DNA of 64,000 nt from assembly GCF_001422375.1 (NCBI RefSeq), contig NZ_LMMU01000001.1, positions 62,223-126,222 on the forward strand. The letters are read 5' to 3'. Shown piece after piece: positions 44,643 through 53,438 of this stretch. Under the pieces are notes generated by a model. It had not been told where the DNA came from. It did not search any database and worked only from the letters and a program-made list of their open reading frames with translations. This DNA comes from Methylobacterium sp. Leaf99 (lineage in GTDB: Bacteria > Pseudomonadota > Alphaproteobacteria > Rhizobiales > Beijerinckiaceae). Numbering within the stretch: the stretch's first letter is position 1; the number at the start of each line of letters is the position of its first letter. A program made the position numbers and the translations under genes.

Positions 44643-45959
44643 ATGCACGTCGTTCTCGTCGTCGATCACGCCTTCATCAACGGCGGACAGGCCAAGGTGG
44701 CGCTGGATTCCGCCTTGGGTCTGCGGGCGCGGGGCCACGACGTCACCGTGTTCGCCGCCGTCGGTCCGGCCGATCCGCGCCTGGAAGCCGCCGGTATCCG
44801 CGTGGTCTGCCTCGGTCAGGACGACATCGCCTCGACCACGAACAAGCTCGCCTTCGCCGTCCAGGCGATCTGGAACGCGAAGGCCGCCCGGCGCCTCGCC
44901 GAGGAATTGTCTGGGCTCGACCCGCACCACACGGTGGTCCACGTCCACGCCTTCGCCAAGGCCCTGTCGCCGTCCATCGGCGTGAGCCTGCGGGCCTCGG
45001 GTCTGCCCCTGCTCTACACCATGCATGAGTTCTTCCTCGTCTGTCCCAACGGCGGCTTCTACGAGTACCCAACGCAGAGCATCTGCCATCGCACGCCCAT
45101 GTCGCGGGATTGCCTGACGACGAATTGCGACGCGCGGAGCTATCCTCGCAAGCTCCTGCGGGTGGTGCGCCATGCCGCCCTCGACCATGTCGCCGGGATG
45201 CGTCGGTTGTTTCCCCACATCGTCACCATCAGCGCCCTGCAGGAGACGGTGATCAGACCACACCTGCCGGCCTCGACCGTGTTCCACCGGGTCGACAACC
45301 CCATCGCCGTGACGAAAGCGCCGCCGCGCTCCGGCCCGCCGGGGGAGTTCCTGTTCGTCGGGCGCATCTCCACCGAGAAGGGTGCGCCGGTCTTCGCCGA
45401 GGCCGCGCGCCGGGCCGGGGTGCGGCCGGTCTTCGTCGGCGACGGTCCCGCCGCCGCGGATCTCGCCGCGCGCTACCCCGAGGCGCTGATGCTCGGCTGG
45501 AAGGACGAGGCCGCCGTCCACGCCCTCATGCGCGACGCGCGCGCCCTTGTGTTCCCGAGCGTCTGGTACGAGGGTCAGCCCCTGACGGTCTACGAGGCCC
45601 TTGCCTGCGGCGCGCCCGTCATCGTCAGCGACGCCTGTGCGGGTCGCGAGGCGGTGGAGGACGGCGAGACCGGGTTCTGGTTCCGCTCGGGCGATCCCGA
45701 GGCCCTGGCCGCGCACCTCGTCCGGCTCAAGGATGACGGTCTCGCAGCCAGGATGAGCCAGGCGGCGCACGCACGCTACTGGGCCGCCCCCCTCACTCTC
45801 GACGCGCATCTCGACCGGGTGACGCAGGTCTATGAAACGGTTCTGCGCGAGGCCGCGTCCAAGGTGCCGGTTCCCGGCCGCGCGGCCGGACGGCCAACCG
45901 TCGCTGCCCTGCCCCGTGGCCGCGCGACGGTGGATACGGGGGCGGGTCACCCGCGTTGA
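44643..45959 (+). CDS. glycosyltransferase family 4-type protein, paralogue of the divergent gene
   Basis: A 438-residue GT-B protein that mirrors its divergent neighbour: MHVVLVVDHAFINGGQAKVA, HVHAFAKALSPSIGVSL, MHEFFLVCPNGGFYEYPTQS, RDCLTTNCDARS and, in the donor half, FLFVGRISTEKGAPVFAEAA and VWYEGQPLTVYEALACGAPVI. The shared CPNG(G/V)xY block and cysteine pattern show a common ancestor and perhaps the same product. The last 25 residues are a low-complexity tail. Followed by a small conserved protein 53 bp later. Confidence 0.88.
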   Translation: MHVVLVVDHAFINGGQAKVALDSALGLRARGHDVTVFAAVGPADPRLEAAGIRVVCLGQDDIASTTNKLAFAVQAIWNAKAARRLAEELSGLDPHHTVVHVHAFAKALSPSIGVSLRASGLPLLYTMHEFFLVCPNGGFYEYPTQSICHRTPMSRDCLTTNCDARSYPRKLLRVVRHAALDHVAGMRRLFPHIVTISALQETVIRPHLPASTVFHRVDNPIAVTKAPPRSGPPGEFLFVGRISTEKGAPVFAEAARRAGVRPVFVGDGPAAADLAARYPEALMLGWKDEAAVHALMRDARALVFPSVWYEGQPLTVYEALACGAPVIVSDACAGREAVEDGETGFWFRSGDPEALAAHLVRLKDDGLAARMSQAAHARYWAAPLTLDAHLDRVTQVYETVLREAASKVPVPGRAAGRPTVAALPRGRATVDTGAGHPR

Positions 45960-46012
45960 TCTCGCGAGGCTCGCCCGACGCGGCGGGCGACGGAAATCGG
46001 AGCAACGCCGCC

Positions 46013-46195
46013 ATGGCCGAGGATACCAAGACGTCGGACGCCGACACGATCTCTACCACGGGCCAACCCGCACCGAAGGGGTCCGACAAGAGCCGACCCG
46101 AGAACAGCCAAGGCGAACTCAGCGAGCGCCTCGACGAGGCCTTGGAAGAGACCTTTCCGTCGAGCGATCCGGTGTCGGTGAAGATCACCAAGTAG
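46013..46195 (+). CDS. small acidic protein ending SSDPVSVKITK
   Basis: A 60-residue hydrophilic protein with a disordered Ser/Thr/Asp-rich N half and a conserved-looking C terminus LSERLDEALEETFPSSDPVS followed by VKITK. The EETFPSSDP block recurs in small uncharacterised proteins of Hyphomicrobiales. A GGAG site 10 nt before ATG supports the start; an alternative start overlaps the glycosyltransferase stop. A very strong inverted repeat follows 11 nt after the stop. Confidence 0.75.
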   Translation: MAEDTKTSDADTISTTGQPAPKGSDKSRPENSQGELSERLDEALEETFPSSDPVSVKITK

Positions 46196-46206
46196 CGCTT
46201 TTGCCG

Positions 46207-46259
46207 GCCTGAAACGAACAACGCCGGAGCCCATGGCCCCGGCGTTGTTCGTTTCAGGC
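46207..46259. terminator. perfect 21-pair inverted repeat between convergent genes
   Basis: Arms 46207-46227 and 46239-46259 are exact complements (start GCCTGAAACG, end CGTTTCAGGC) around an 11-nt loop. It lies between the small acidic protein and the methylsuccinyl-CoA dehydrogenase, which converge here. Most likely a bidirectional terminator although T runs are short. Confidence 0.75.
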
Positions 46260-46295
46260 GATGCCGCTCCCGTGGGGGAGCGACACGCACGGTGT

Positions 46296-47978
46296 TCAGG
46301 CGGCTTCGAGCAGGCGGCGGGCGATGACCTGGGCCTGGATCTCGGCCGCGCCCTCGAAGATCGAGAGGATGCGCGCGTCGCACAGGACGCGGCTCACGGC
46401 GTATTCCAGGGCGAAGCCGTTGCCGCCGTGGATCTGCAGGGCGTTGTCGGCCGCCGCCCAGGCGACGCGGGCGCCGAGCAGCTTGGCCATGCCGGCTTCG
46501 AGGTCGCAGCGCTTGCCCTCGTCCTTCTCGCGGGCCGAGAAGTAGGTGAGCTGGCGGGCAATGTTGATCTCCACCGCCATCATGGCGATTTTGTCGGCCA
46601 CGCGGGGGAAGTTGATCAGCGCCTTGCCGAACTGCACCCGATCCTCGGCGTAGCGCAGGCCGAGGTCGAGGGCGTTCTGCGCCACGCCGATGGCGCGGGC
46701 GGCGGTCTGGATGCGCGCGGATTCGAAGGTCTGCATGAGCTGGGTGAAGCCCTTGCCCTCGACCTCACCGAGGAGATTCGCGGCCGGAACCTCGAACCCG
46801 TCGAAGGCGAGCTCGTATTCCTTCATTCCGCGATAGCCGAGCACGTGGATCTCGCCGCCGGACAGGCCGGCGACGGGGAACGGGTCGGCGTCGGTGCCGC
46901 GCGGCTTCTCGGCGATGAGCAGCGACAGGCCCTTGTGACCCTTCTCCTCGGGCTTGGTGCGCACGAGGCAGGTCATGATGTCGGCGCGCACGGGGTGGGT
47001 GATCCAGGTCTTGTTGCCCGAGATCTTCCAGGTGTCGCCGTCCTTGACCGCCTTGGTGCGGAGCGAGGCCAGATCCGAGCCGGTGTTCGGCTCGGTGAAG
47101 ACGGCGGTGGGGAGCGTGTCGCCCGACGCGATGCCCGGCAGGAAGCGGTGCTTCTGCTCCTCGGTGCCGCCGCACAGGATGAGTTCGGCGGCGATCTCCG
47201 AGCGGGTGCCGAGCGAACCGACGCCGATATAGGCGCGCGACAGCTCCTCGGAGACCACGCACATGGAGATCTTCGGCAGGCCCATGCCGCCGTACTCCTC
47301 CGGGATGGTCAGGCCGAAGACGCCGAGCTCGGCCATCTTCGTCACGATCTCCATGGGGATGTAGGCGTTCTGGCTGTGCCACTCGTGGGCGTGCGGAACC
47401 ACCTCGGCGAGGCCGAAGCGGCGCATCTCGGAGCGGATCGCCTCCATGTCCTCGTCGAGGCCGGACTTGCCGATGGTGGCCGAGCCGCCGTTGTCGCGGA
47501 TGCGGGCGACCAAAGCCGCGCGGTTCTCCGCCGTGTTGCCCTCGGCGATCAGCGTCTCGACGGCATCGTTGCGGAACTGCGCGACCTCGCGGGCGCCGAG
47601 GCCGAGCGAGCCCGTCGGGCGGACCATCTCGCCCTGGCTCATGGGGATTCCCGAGAACATCTGGTCGAGGTATTCGCCGAGACCGATCTTCACCAGGAGC
47701 GCTTCGGTCTCGCCGAACTCACCCGTTTCCGTGAGCCGGGCGGCGTAAGCGCCGAGCTCGCGCACGCCCTCCGCGTAGGTGGCGATCCAGGCGAGCCCGT
47801 GGGTGGCGTGCTGCTCGAGCTCCATCTTCTCCGCCGAAATCTTGCCCTCGGGCGAGAGCACGCGGGTGCGGACCCGGCGTGTGGCTTCGGCAACCAGGCT
47901 CTTGGCGGCTTCGCCGGCGTCACGGGCGAGGGTCAGGAGATCCTGCGGTTCGATGGTCGCGACGGGAGAAGCGGACAT
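46296..47978 (-). CDS. mcd: (2S)-methylsuccinyl-CoA dehydrogenase
   Basis: A 560-residue acyl-CoA dehydrogenase. About 160 N-terminal residues precede the usual fold, as in methylsuccinyl-CoA dehydrogenase of Rhodobacter and Methylobacterium (sometimes named ibd2). FAD/acyl-CoA motifs are VFTEPNTGSDLASLRTK and GNKTWITHPV in the middle domain and IHGGNGFALEYAVSRVLCD, IFEGAAEIQAQVIARR at the C terminus. It oxidises methylsuccinyl-CoA to mesaconyl-CoA in the ethylmalonyl-CoA pathway, which regenerates glyoxylate when isocitrate lyase is absent. An ACAGG-N9-CCTGT dyad lies 47 bp before the start. Confidence 0.9.
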   Translation of the reverse strand: MSASPVATIEPQDLLTLARDAGEAAKSLVAEATRRVRTRVLSPEGKISAEKMELEQHATHGLAWIATYAEGVRELGAYAARLTETGEFGETEALLVKIGLGEYLDQMFSGIPMSQGEMVRPTGSLGLGAREVAQFRNDAVETLIAEGNTAENRAALVARIRDNGGSATIGKSGLDEDMEAIRSEMRRFGLAEVVPHAHEWHSQNAYIPMEIVTKMAELGVFGLTIPEEYGGMGLPKISMCVVSEELSRAYIGVGSLGTRSEIAAELILCGGTEEQKHRFLPGIASGDTLPTAVFTEPNTGSDLASLRTKAVKDGDTWKISGNKTWITHPVRADIMTCLVRTKPEEKGHKGLSLLIAEKPRGTDADPFPVAGLSGGEIHVLGYRGMKEYELAFDGFEVPAANLLGEVEGKGFTQLMQTFESARIQTAARAIGVAQNALDLGLRYAEDRVQFGKALINFPRVADKIAMMAVEINIARQLTYFSAREKDEGKRCDLEAGMAKLLGARVAWAAADNALQIHGGNGFALEYAVSRVLCDARILSIFEGAAEIQAQVIARRLLEAA

Positions 47979-48170
47979 GCGGCAACTCTTTCCAAAAAAG
48001 AGAATGGGTTGCCGCTCATTATAGACAGGTTCGTCTGGCCTGTAGAGGCGTCTCGCCGCAGAGTGGCACTTTCCCGCCTGAATTCATTATTCTTCGAGAG
48101 AAAATCCCCCGTTGTCCCTGATGAAGGACGCGGTCACTAATTTAATTGCAGAGCCCTGAAAAGAAAAACA

Positions 48171-49055
48171 TCAGCCCCGGCTCGCCAACGCGACCCCGGC
48201 GGCCGCGAGCGCCATGCCGGCGAGCTGTACCGGCGCCAGGGCCTCGCCGAACAGGCCGTAGGCCATCAGGGCCGAAACCGGCGGTACGAGGAACAGCAGT
48301 GACGCGACCCCTGCCACCGCTCCGCGCCTGATGAGGACCAGCAGCAGCAGGATTCCCGCCACGGAATTGACGAGGACCGACCAGGCGAGGCCGAACCAGG
48401 CCGGGAGGCTGGCATCGAACCGGCCGGTGCCGATGAGCAGGGCCACCGGGATCGCCAGGGCGGCGGCTCCGACGAACTGGATCGTGGCGTTAGACAGGAG
48501 GTCGGCCGCACCGCCCCGGCTCTTCTGCCACAGGGTCCCGATGGTCATGGCGACCATGGCGGCGAGGCACGCGGCCAGCGCCGCCAGAGGGATGCCCGAA
48601 GCGCCGGTGGCCCCGACCTTGGGGGCGAGCACGAGGCCGGCGCCGGCGAATCCGAGGCCGATCCCGGCCCAGCGGCGCGGGCTGACCCGCTCGCCCAGCA
48701 CCGGGCCGGCAAGGAGAGCCGTGAGCAGGGGCTGCAGGCTGCCGACGAGGGCGGCGATGCCGGCGGGCAAGCCGTGCTGGACCGACCAGAACACGCCGAT
48801 GACGTAGATGCCCTGCATCAGGATGCCGGCGACGAGGGCATCGGTCCATTCCCGGCCGCCGCGCGGCCAGCGCGCACCAAGCGCCCAGGCCAGCGCCGCC
48901 AGCACCCCGGCGACGCAGACGACGCGCAGGGCCACGAAGGTCACCGCGTCGGCGTGCGGCGCCACGAAGCGCGCCGCGACGAAGCCCGTCGCCCAGATGA
49001 GCACGAAGATGGCCGGCACGGCGGCGGTCGGCGCGGTAGGGGATGGGGTGGTCAT
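48171..49055 (-). CDS. EamA/DMT family transporter
   Basis: A 294-residue inner-membrane protein with ten predicted helices in two EamA halves. The first shows AVPAIFVLIWATGFVAARFV and the second IGTLWQKSRGGAADLLSNAT; late LLFLVPPVSALMAYGLFGE is typical of the superfamily. Such proteins export amino acids or other metabolites; the substrate is unknown. It is divergent from the YihY gene, 146 bp apart. Confidence 0.88.
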   Translation of the reverse strand: MTTPSPTAPTAAVPAIFVLIWATGFVAARFVAPHADAVTFVALRVVCVAGVLAALAWALGARWPRGGREWTDALVAGILMQGIYVIGVFWSVQHGLPAGIAALVGSLQPLLTALLAGPVLGERVSPRRWAGIGLGFAGAGLVLAPKVGATGASGIPLAALAACLAAMVAMTIGTLWQKSRGGAADLLSNATIQFVGAAALAIPVALLIGTGRFDASLPAWFGLAWSVLVNSVAGILLLLVLIRRGAVAGVASLLFLVPPVSALMAYGLFGEALAPVQLAGMALAAAGVALASRG

Positions 49056-49201
49056 GCTGGTGGCGCAGGCACCACAGTGCGGCACGGAACACAACCCGCA
49101 TCGGGGGAGGCCTCCGCGCGGGCACCCTTCCGCGTTGCGCCGGAACCCGCCCTCGCGTTTAGAAGGCAGCCGATCCATCGCGCGAGGAAAAGCCTGCCCC
49201 C

Positions 49202-50086
49202 GTGAGCCGCCTCAGCAAGCCCATCGAGATTGCGAACGTCGCAGCCCGGCGCTTCATCGCCCATGACGGCTGGGCCATCGCCAGCCACATCGCGCTCTCG
49301 ATCCTCATCGCGCTGTTCCCGTTTCTCATCCTCCTGGCCGCGCTCGCCGGCCTTTTCGGTACCAAGTCGCTCGCCGATGAGGCCGGCGTGCTGATTTTCG
49401 ATGCGTGGCCGCGCGAGATCGCGAAGCCCGTGGTGAACGAGATGCACAGGGTGCTGACCGAGCAACGCGGTGGCGTGCTCACCGTCGGCGCTGTGCTGGC
49501 CCTGTACTTCTCCTCGGCCGGCGTCGAGAGCCTGCGGGTCGGGCTCAACCGCGCCTATGGCCTGCGCGAGCAGCGGCCGTGGTGGCTCACGCGGCTGGAA
49601 TCCATCGCCTACGTGATCTGCGGCGCCCTCGCGATGCTGGCCTTCGCCCTCCTGGTGGTGCTCGGGCCGCTGATCTGGCGCAACGTCCTCAACGTCGCCC
49701 CCGGTCTGGAGCCCTTGAGCCTGACGGTGGCCATCGGGCGCATCGGCATCACGGCCTTCCTGCTGGTGGGCGTCCTCGTCATCGCCCACAAATTCGTCGC
49801 CACCGGGCGGCGCTCGTTCCTCGCGGTGATCCCGGGCGTCGCCGTGACCCTGCTGCTGTGGTTCCTCGCCGGCCTCGGCTTCGGCTACTATCTCGACCGG
49901 TTCTCCAACGCCTACGTCTCGACCTACGGCAGTCTCGCCACCGCCATGGTGGCCCTGGTGTTCCTGTACTGGCTCGCGGCGATGTTCCTGTTCGGCGGCG
50001 AGATCAATGGCACCGTCATTGCAGCGCGACGGGTGCGCCTCCAGGCGCGGATGCGGGAGAAACAGGCCAGGGCCCATGGTGTGTAG
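49202..50086 (+). CDS. YihY/virulence factor BrkB family membrane protein
   Basis: A 294-residue membrane protein, GTG start, with about six helices. Conserved elements are IASHIALSILIALFPFLILL (about 26-45), the RGGVLTVGAVLALYFSSAG region and SLATAMVALVFLYWLAAMFL ending in FGGEINGT. The family was once called ribonuclease BN by mistake; it is an integral membrane protein of unknown, possibly transport, function. The C-terminal tail is basic. Confidence 0.9.
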   Translation: MSRLSKPIEIANVAARRFIAHDGWAIASHIALSILIALFPFLILLAALAGLFGTKSLADEAGVLIFDAWPREIAKPVVNEMHRVLTEQRGGVLTVGAVLALYFSSAGVESLRVGLNRAYGLREQRPWWLTRLESIAYVICGALAMLAFALLVVLGPLIWRNVLNVAPGLEPLSLTVAIGRIGITAFLLVGVLVIAHKFVATGRRSFLAVIPGVAVTLLLWFLAGLGFGYYLDRFSNAYVSTYGSLATAMVALVFLYWLAAMFLFGGEINGTVIAARRVRLQARMREKQARAHGV

Positions 50087-50228
50087 GACCCTGGTGCCTG
50101 ACCCGTCCGATTCATCTGCGCACAGAGTGTGCATTGACGTGGGCGTGTGACCTCGGCGGCCTATTCGTCCCAACCGGGGCCGGGCATAGGGCCAGGGTCG
50201 GCGCGCCGGCCGGCCCGGGGGGACTTCG

Positions 50229-51050
50229 ATGCGGATCAGGTTCGGTTGCGAGATGGGCTACGACTTTCCCCATCCGACCCCGCTGATCGCCCGCCTCAAC
50301 ACCTATCCGGTCAAGGGCCTCGCCGCCGTTCCGCCCGATGTGCTGCAGGTCGACCCGCCGGTGCCGGTTAAGACCTTTCGCGATGTCTTCGGCAACCGGA
50401 CCGTGCGCTTCCTCGCGCCCGCCGGTGCCGTGACCTTGAGCGTTCATGCCGAAATACCCGATGACGGGGGCCTCGATCCGATCGTGGCGGACGCCATCGA
50501 ACACCCCGTCGAGGATCTTCCGGAAGAGGCCCTGCCCTTCCTCGTGGCGAGCCGCTACTGCGAATCCGACCTCCTTTCGGACGAAGCCTGGGACCGGTTC
50601 GGGCATCTGGGATCGGGCTGGTCGCGGGCGCAAGCTGTGTGCGACTTCGTCCACCACCACATCACCTTCGGCTACGCCTACTCCCATGTCGACCGCACGG
50701 CGGCCGATGCCCTGGCGGGTGGGCGCGGCGTGTGTCGGGACTACGCCCACCTGTTCGTGGCGTTGTGCCGGGCACTCAACATCCCGACGCGCTACTGCAC
50801 CGGCTATCTCAGCTTCATCGGCGAACCCGAACCGCACGGGCCGGGGGATTTCGCCGCCTGGACGGAATGCTACCTCGGTGGCAGCTGGCACGTCTTCGAT
50901 CCGCGCAACAACGCCCCGCGCCGGGGCCGCATTCTCGTCGCCCGGGGGCGGGACGCGGCGGACGTGCCGCTGACACATACGTTCGGGGGAAACCGGCTGA
51001 CGAAGTTCCGGGTCTGGGCGGAGGACGCGGCGCTGCCGCATCGGGATTGA
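50229..51050 (+). CDS. transglutaminase-like cysteine protease
   Basis: A 273-residue cytosolic protein. The transglutaminase-like core has the catalytic Cys169 in AGGRGVCRDYAHLFVALCR, His221 in GGSWHVFDPRNNAPRRG and Asp224 just after it, so the triad is intact. An N-terminal beta domain (about 1-95) begins with MRIRFGCEMGYDFPHPTPLI. Bacterial members act as proteases or peptide-modifying enzymes rather than true transglutaminases. It stands alone, with a MITE-like repeat downstream. Confidence 0.88.
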   Translation: MRIRFGCEMGYDFPHPTPLIARLNTYPVKGLAAVPPDVLQVDPPVPVKTFRDVFGNRTVRFLAPAGAVTLSVHAEIPDDGGLDPIVADAIEHPVEDLPEEALPFLVASRYCESDLLSDEAWDRFGHLGSGWSRAQAVCDFVHHHITFGYAYSHVDRTAADALAGGRGVCRDYAHLFVALCRALNIPTRYCTGYLSFIGEPEPHGPGDFAAWTECYLGGSWHVFDPRNNAPRRGRILVARGRDAADVPLTHTFGGNRLTKFRVWAEDAALPHRD

Positions 51051-51162
51051 TCGGATCGATTTTACGATCCCTTCCCGCCCGTTCTGGCTGCCATATTCGC
51101 ACATCGTGCGCCCTGCTAGGGCCACTCTCCTTTCAGGCAGGGCGATCGCATAAGACCACCGA

Positions 51163-51303
51163 TGTCATTCCGGGGCGCCGCAGGCGAACCCGGACCCGGA
51201 GGGCCGCGCCGGAGGCGTGCAATCTAGAGCCGCTGACAGTGCAAAACTCTGCGAAACCGGTGTTTCTGGGTCCCGGGTTTCGCTGCGTGGCCCCGGGATG
51301 ACA
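51163..51303. mobile_element. MITE-like 141-bp element with ~36-bp imperfect terminal inverted repeats
   Basis: The left end TGTCATTCCGGGGCGCCGCA and the right end (read in reverse: TGTCATCCCGGGGCCACGCA) continue as matching inverted repeats to about 35 bp each, up to ...AACCCGG(G)ACCC. The interior carries no reading frame. It sits between two convergent genes and resembles the short palindromic elements scattered through methylotroph genomes. No clear target duplication is seen. Confidence 0.65.
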
Positions 51304-51350
51304 CGGGGTTGTGGGACGTCCAACGGTCCCCGAACGCCATTCGCGATCGC

Positions 51351-51372
51351 CCTTCCCCGCAGAGGGGGGAGG
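51351..51372. repeat. GCAGAGGG hairpin (REP-like)
   Basis: CCTTCCCC-GCAGA-GGGGGGAGG, directly before the stop codon of the glucan exporter gene (minus strand), of the same type as at 1698 and 41749. It may act as the exporter gene's terminator. Confidence 0.45.
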
Positions 51373-51382
51373 ATACGAAACC

Positions 51383-53158
51383 TCACGCCGCGAGCTGCAT
51401 CTCCACCGGCTCTTCCGCCGCCATGAACTGCGCCCGGGCCAGATCAGCGAAGCGGCCGTTCTGGGCCACGAGGCTGTCGAAGCTGCCCGATTCGACGATC
51501 CGGCCCTCGTGGAAGACGAGGATGCGGTCGGCGTTGCGGATCGTCGCGAGACGATGGGCGATGACGAAGGTGGTGCGGCCTTCCATCACGGCTTCCAGGG
51601 CACCCTGGAGCTTGCGCTCGGTGGTGGCATCGAGGGCCGAGGTCGCCTCGTCGAGGATGAGGACGGGCGGATTCTTGAGGAGCGCCCGGGCGATGGACAG
51701 GCGCTGGCGCTCGCCACCCGACAGGGAGCGTCCGCGCTCGCCGATGACCGTATCGAGGCCGTCGGCTTGGCGTGCCATGAACTCCGTGGCCTGGGCCCGA
51801 TCCAGGGCATCGATCATCTCGGCATCCGTCGCGTCCGGACGGCCGACGAGGAGGTTCTCGCGGATGGAGCGGGCGAACAGCATCGGCTCCTGGAACACCA
51901 CGCCGATGTTGTGACGCAAGCTGGACAGGCCGATGTCGCGGATGTCGGTGCCGTCGATGCGGATGGCGCCGTGGTCGGGATCGAAGGCGCGGTGCAGCAG
52001 GCCCAGCGTCGTCGACTTGCCGGAACCGGTGGTGCCGACCAGCGCGATGGTCTCGCCGGCCTCGGCCGTGAAGGACACGTCCTCCAGGGCCTTGCGGCGG
52101 GAATTGTACGAGAAGCCGACGCCATCGAACGAGACCGCACCCTCGAAGCGGGCGACCTGGGCCGCGCCGGGACGGTCGTGCACCGCTGGCGTGGTGTCGA
52201 GAATCTCGAAGTACTCGGCGATCTTGGGCATCTGCTGAAACAGGCCGTTGATGCAGCTCGACACCTGCTCGAGGCGCGAGACCAGCATGGTGGCGAGACT
52301 CATGAACGCCACGACCTCGCCGACGGTGGCCTGGCCGTGCTGATGCAGGAAGATGCCGGTGATGAAGATGGCGGTCATGGTGAGCGTCGCCGAGGCGCGG
52401 GTGGCGACGTTGGCGAGCGCCCACCACGACAGGACCGGGATCTGCGCGGCGAGCAGGTTGCGGATGATGCCGTGCATGGCGTCCTTCTCCGCCTTGGCGC
52501 GGGTGAAGGACTGGATGACGGCGACGTTGCCCAGCGCGTCCGAGGCGTGCTCGGCCAAGCCCGACTGATATTCCTCGACGCGGCCCTGCAGGGTTTCCGT
52601 GCGGCGCATGACCAGGGTGGTGAGCACCGTGAAGGCGAGCACCAGGACGACCAGGATCGAGCCGAGCTGCCAATTCACGAACAGGGTCATGGGCAGGAGG
52701 ACGGCAAGCGAAACGAAGGCGACGAAATGGTCGCGGAAGAAGCCGAGCCACAGCCAGAACATGCCGTTCGAACCCTCCAGCATCGCCTTGAGGACGCGGC
52801 CGGAATGGTTCGTGGAATGGAAGGCGAGCGGCAGTTCGAGGACGTGCTCGAAGTACTTCGCCATGGAGGTGAGGCGGCTGCGATGGGACAGGCGCTCGGC
52901 GTGAAGCGCGATGGTGACGCCCGCCGCAATGGTGAACAGACCGAAGGCCACCCATGCGCCGATGAGGGGCGCCAGAGTCGTGAAGGCGTTGGATTTCGCG
53001 TTCAGGTGCGTGAGCTGGTCGATGATCCGGCCCATCAACAGGGGCTCGGCGAAGGCCGCGACGGCGAGCGCGACATTCGCCGTGGCCAGGACCATCGCGA
53101 GGCGCTTGTCCGCCCCGAGCAGACCCATGACCCGGGCATAGAGACGAATCAACGACAT
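51383..53158 (-). CDS. NdvA/ChvA-like cyclic glucan ABC exporter (permease + ATPase)
   Basis: A 591-residue half-transporter. Six membrane helices fill about 1-320 (MSLIRLYARVMGLLGADKRL, AEPLLMGRIIDQLTHL, LPMTLFVNWQLGSILVVLVL), followed by an ABC ATPase with Walker A VGTTGSGKSTT, Q loop VFQEPMLFARSI, signature GRSLSGGERQR and Walker B VLILDEATSALDAT. The layout and start resemble NdvA/ChvA, which exports cyclic beta-1,2-glucan to the periplasm in Rhizobiales. The glucan synthase (NdvB/ChvB) is not in the window. Confidence 0.87.
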   Translation of the reverse strand: MSLIRLYARVMGLLGADKRLAMVLATANVALAVAAFAEPLLMGRIIDQLTHLNAKSNAFTTLAPLIGAWVAFGLFTIAAGVTIALHAERLSHRSRLTSMAKYFEHVLELPLAFHSTNHSGRVLKAMLEGSNGMFWLWLGFFRDHFVAFVSLAVLLPMTLFVNWQLGSILVVLVLAFTVLTTLVMRRTETLQGRVEEYQSGLAEHASDALGNVAVIQSFTRAKAEKDAMHGIIRNLLAAQIPVLSWWALANVATRASATLTMTAIFITGIFLHQHGQATVGEVVAFMSLATMLVSRLEQVSSCINGLFQQMPKIAEYFEILDTTPAVHDRPGAAQVARFEGAVSFDGVGFSYNSRRKALEDVSFTAEAGETIALVGTTGSGKSTTLGLLHRAFDPDHGAIRIDGTDIRDIGLSSLRHNIGVVFQEPMLFARSIRENLLVGRPDATDAEMIDALDRAQATEFMARQADGLDTVIGERGRSLSGGERQRLSIARALLKNPPVLILDEATSALDATTERKLQGALEAVMEGRTTFVIAHRLATIRNADRILVFHEGRIVESGSFDSLVAQNGRFADLARAQFMAAEEPVEMQLAA

Positions 53159-53438
53159 GATACCGTTCGCTCCGAGTGCCGATCCTGGCGCGGCCCCGCA
53201 TGGGGCGGATGCGCCGTGACGCGTCGCCGGTTCGGCCTCCTTCCCGCATCGTGCGGGGTCGGCCAAATCCTTGACGTGACGCGCTTATGGCGTTCGCTCC
53301 CTGAACGGCGAATGACACGATCGGCCACGCTGTGCGAGGGCTTTTACGGTTCATTCACGCTGAATCCGCCAACGTGGGGACGGCGCCTCGTCCTGTGGCG
53401 CTCTCGCGGCCTCCGGCGGCCGCCCAGGCTCGGTGATC

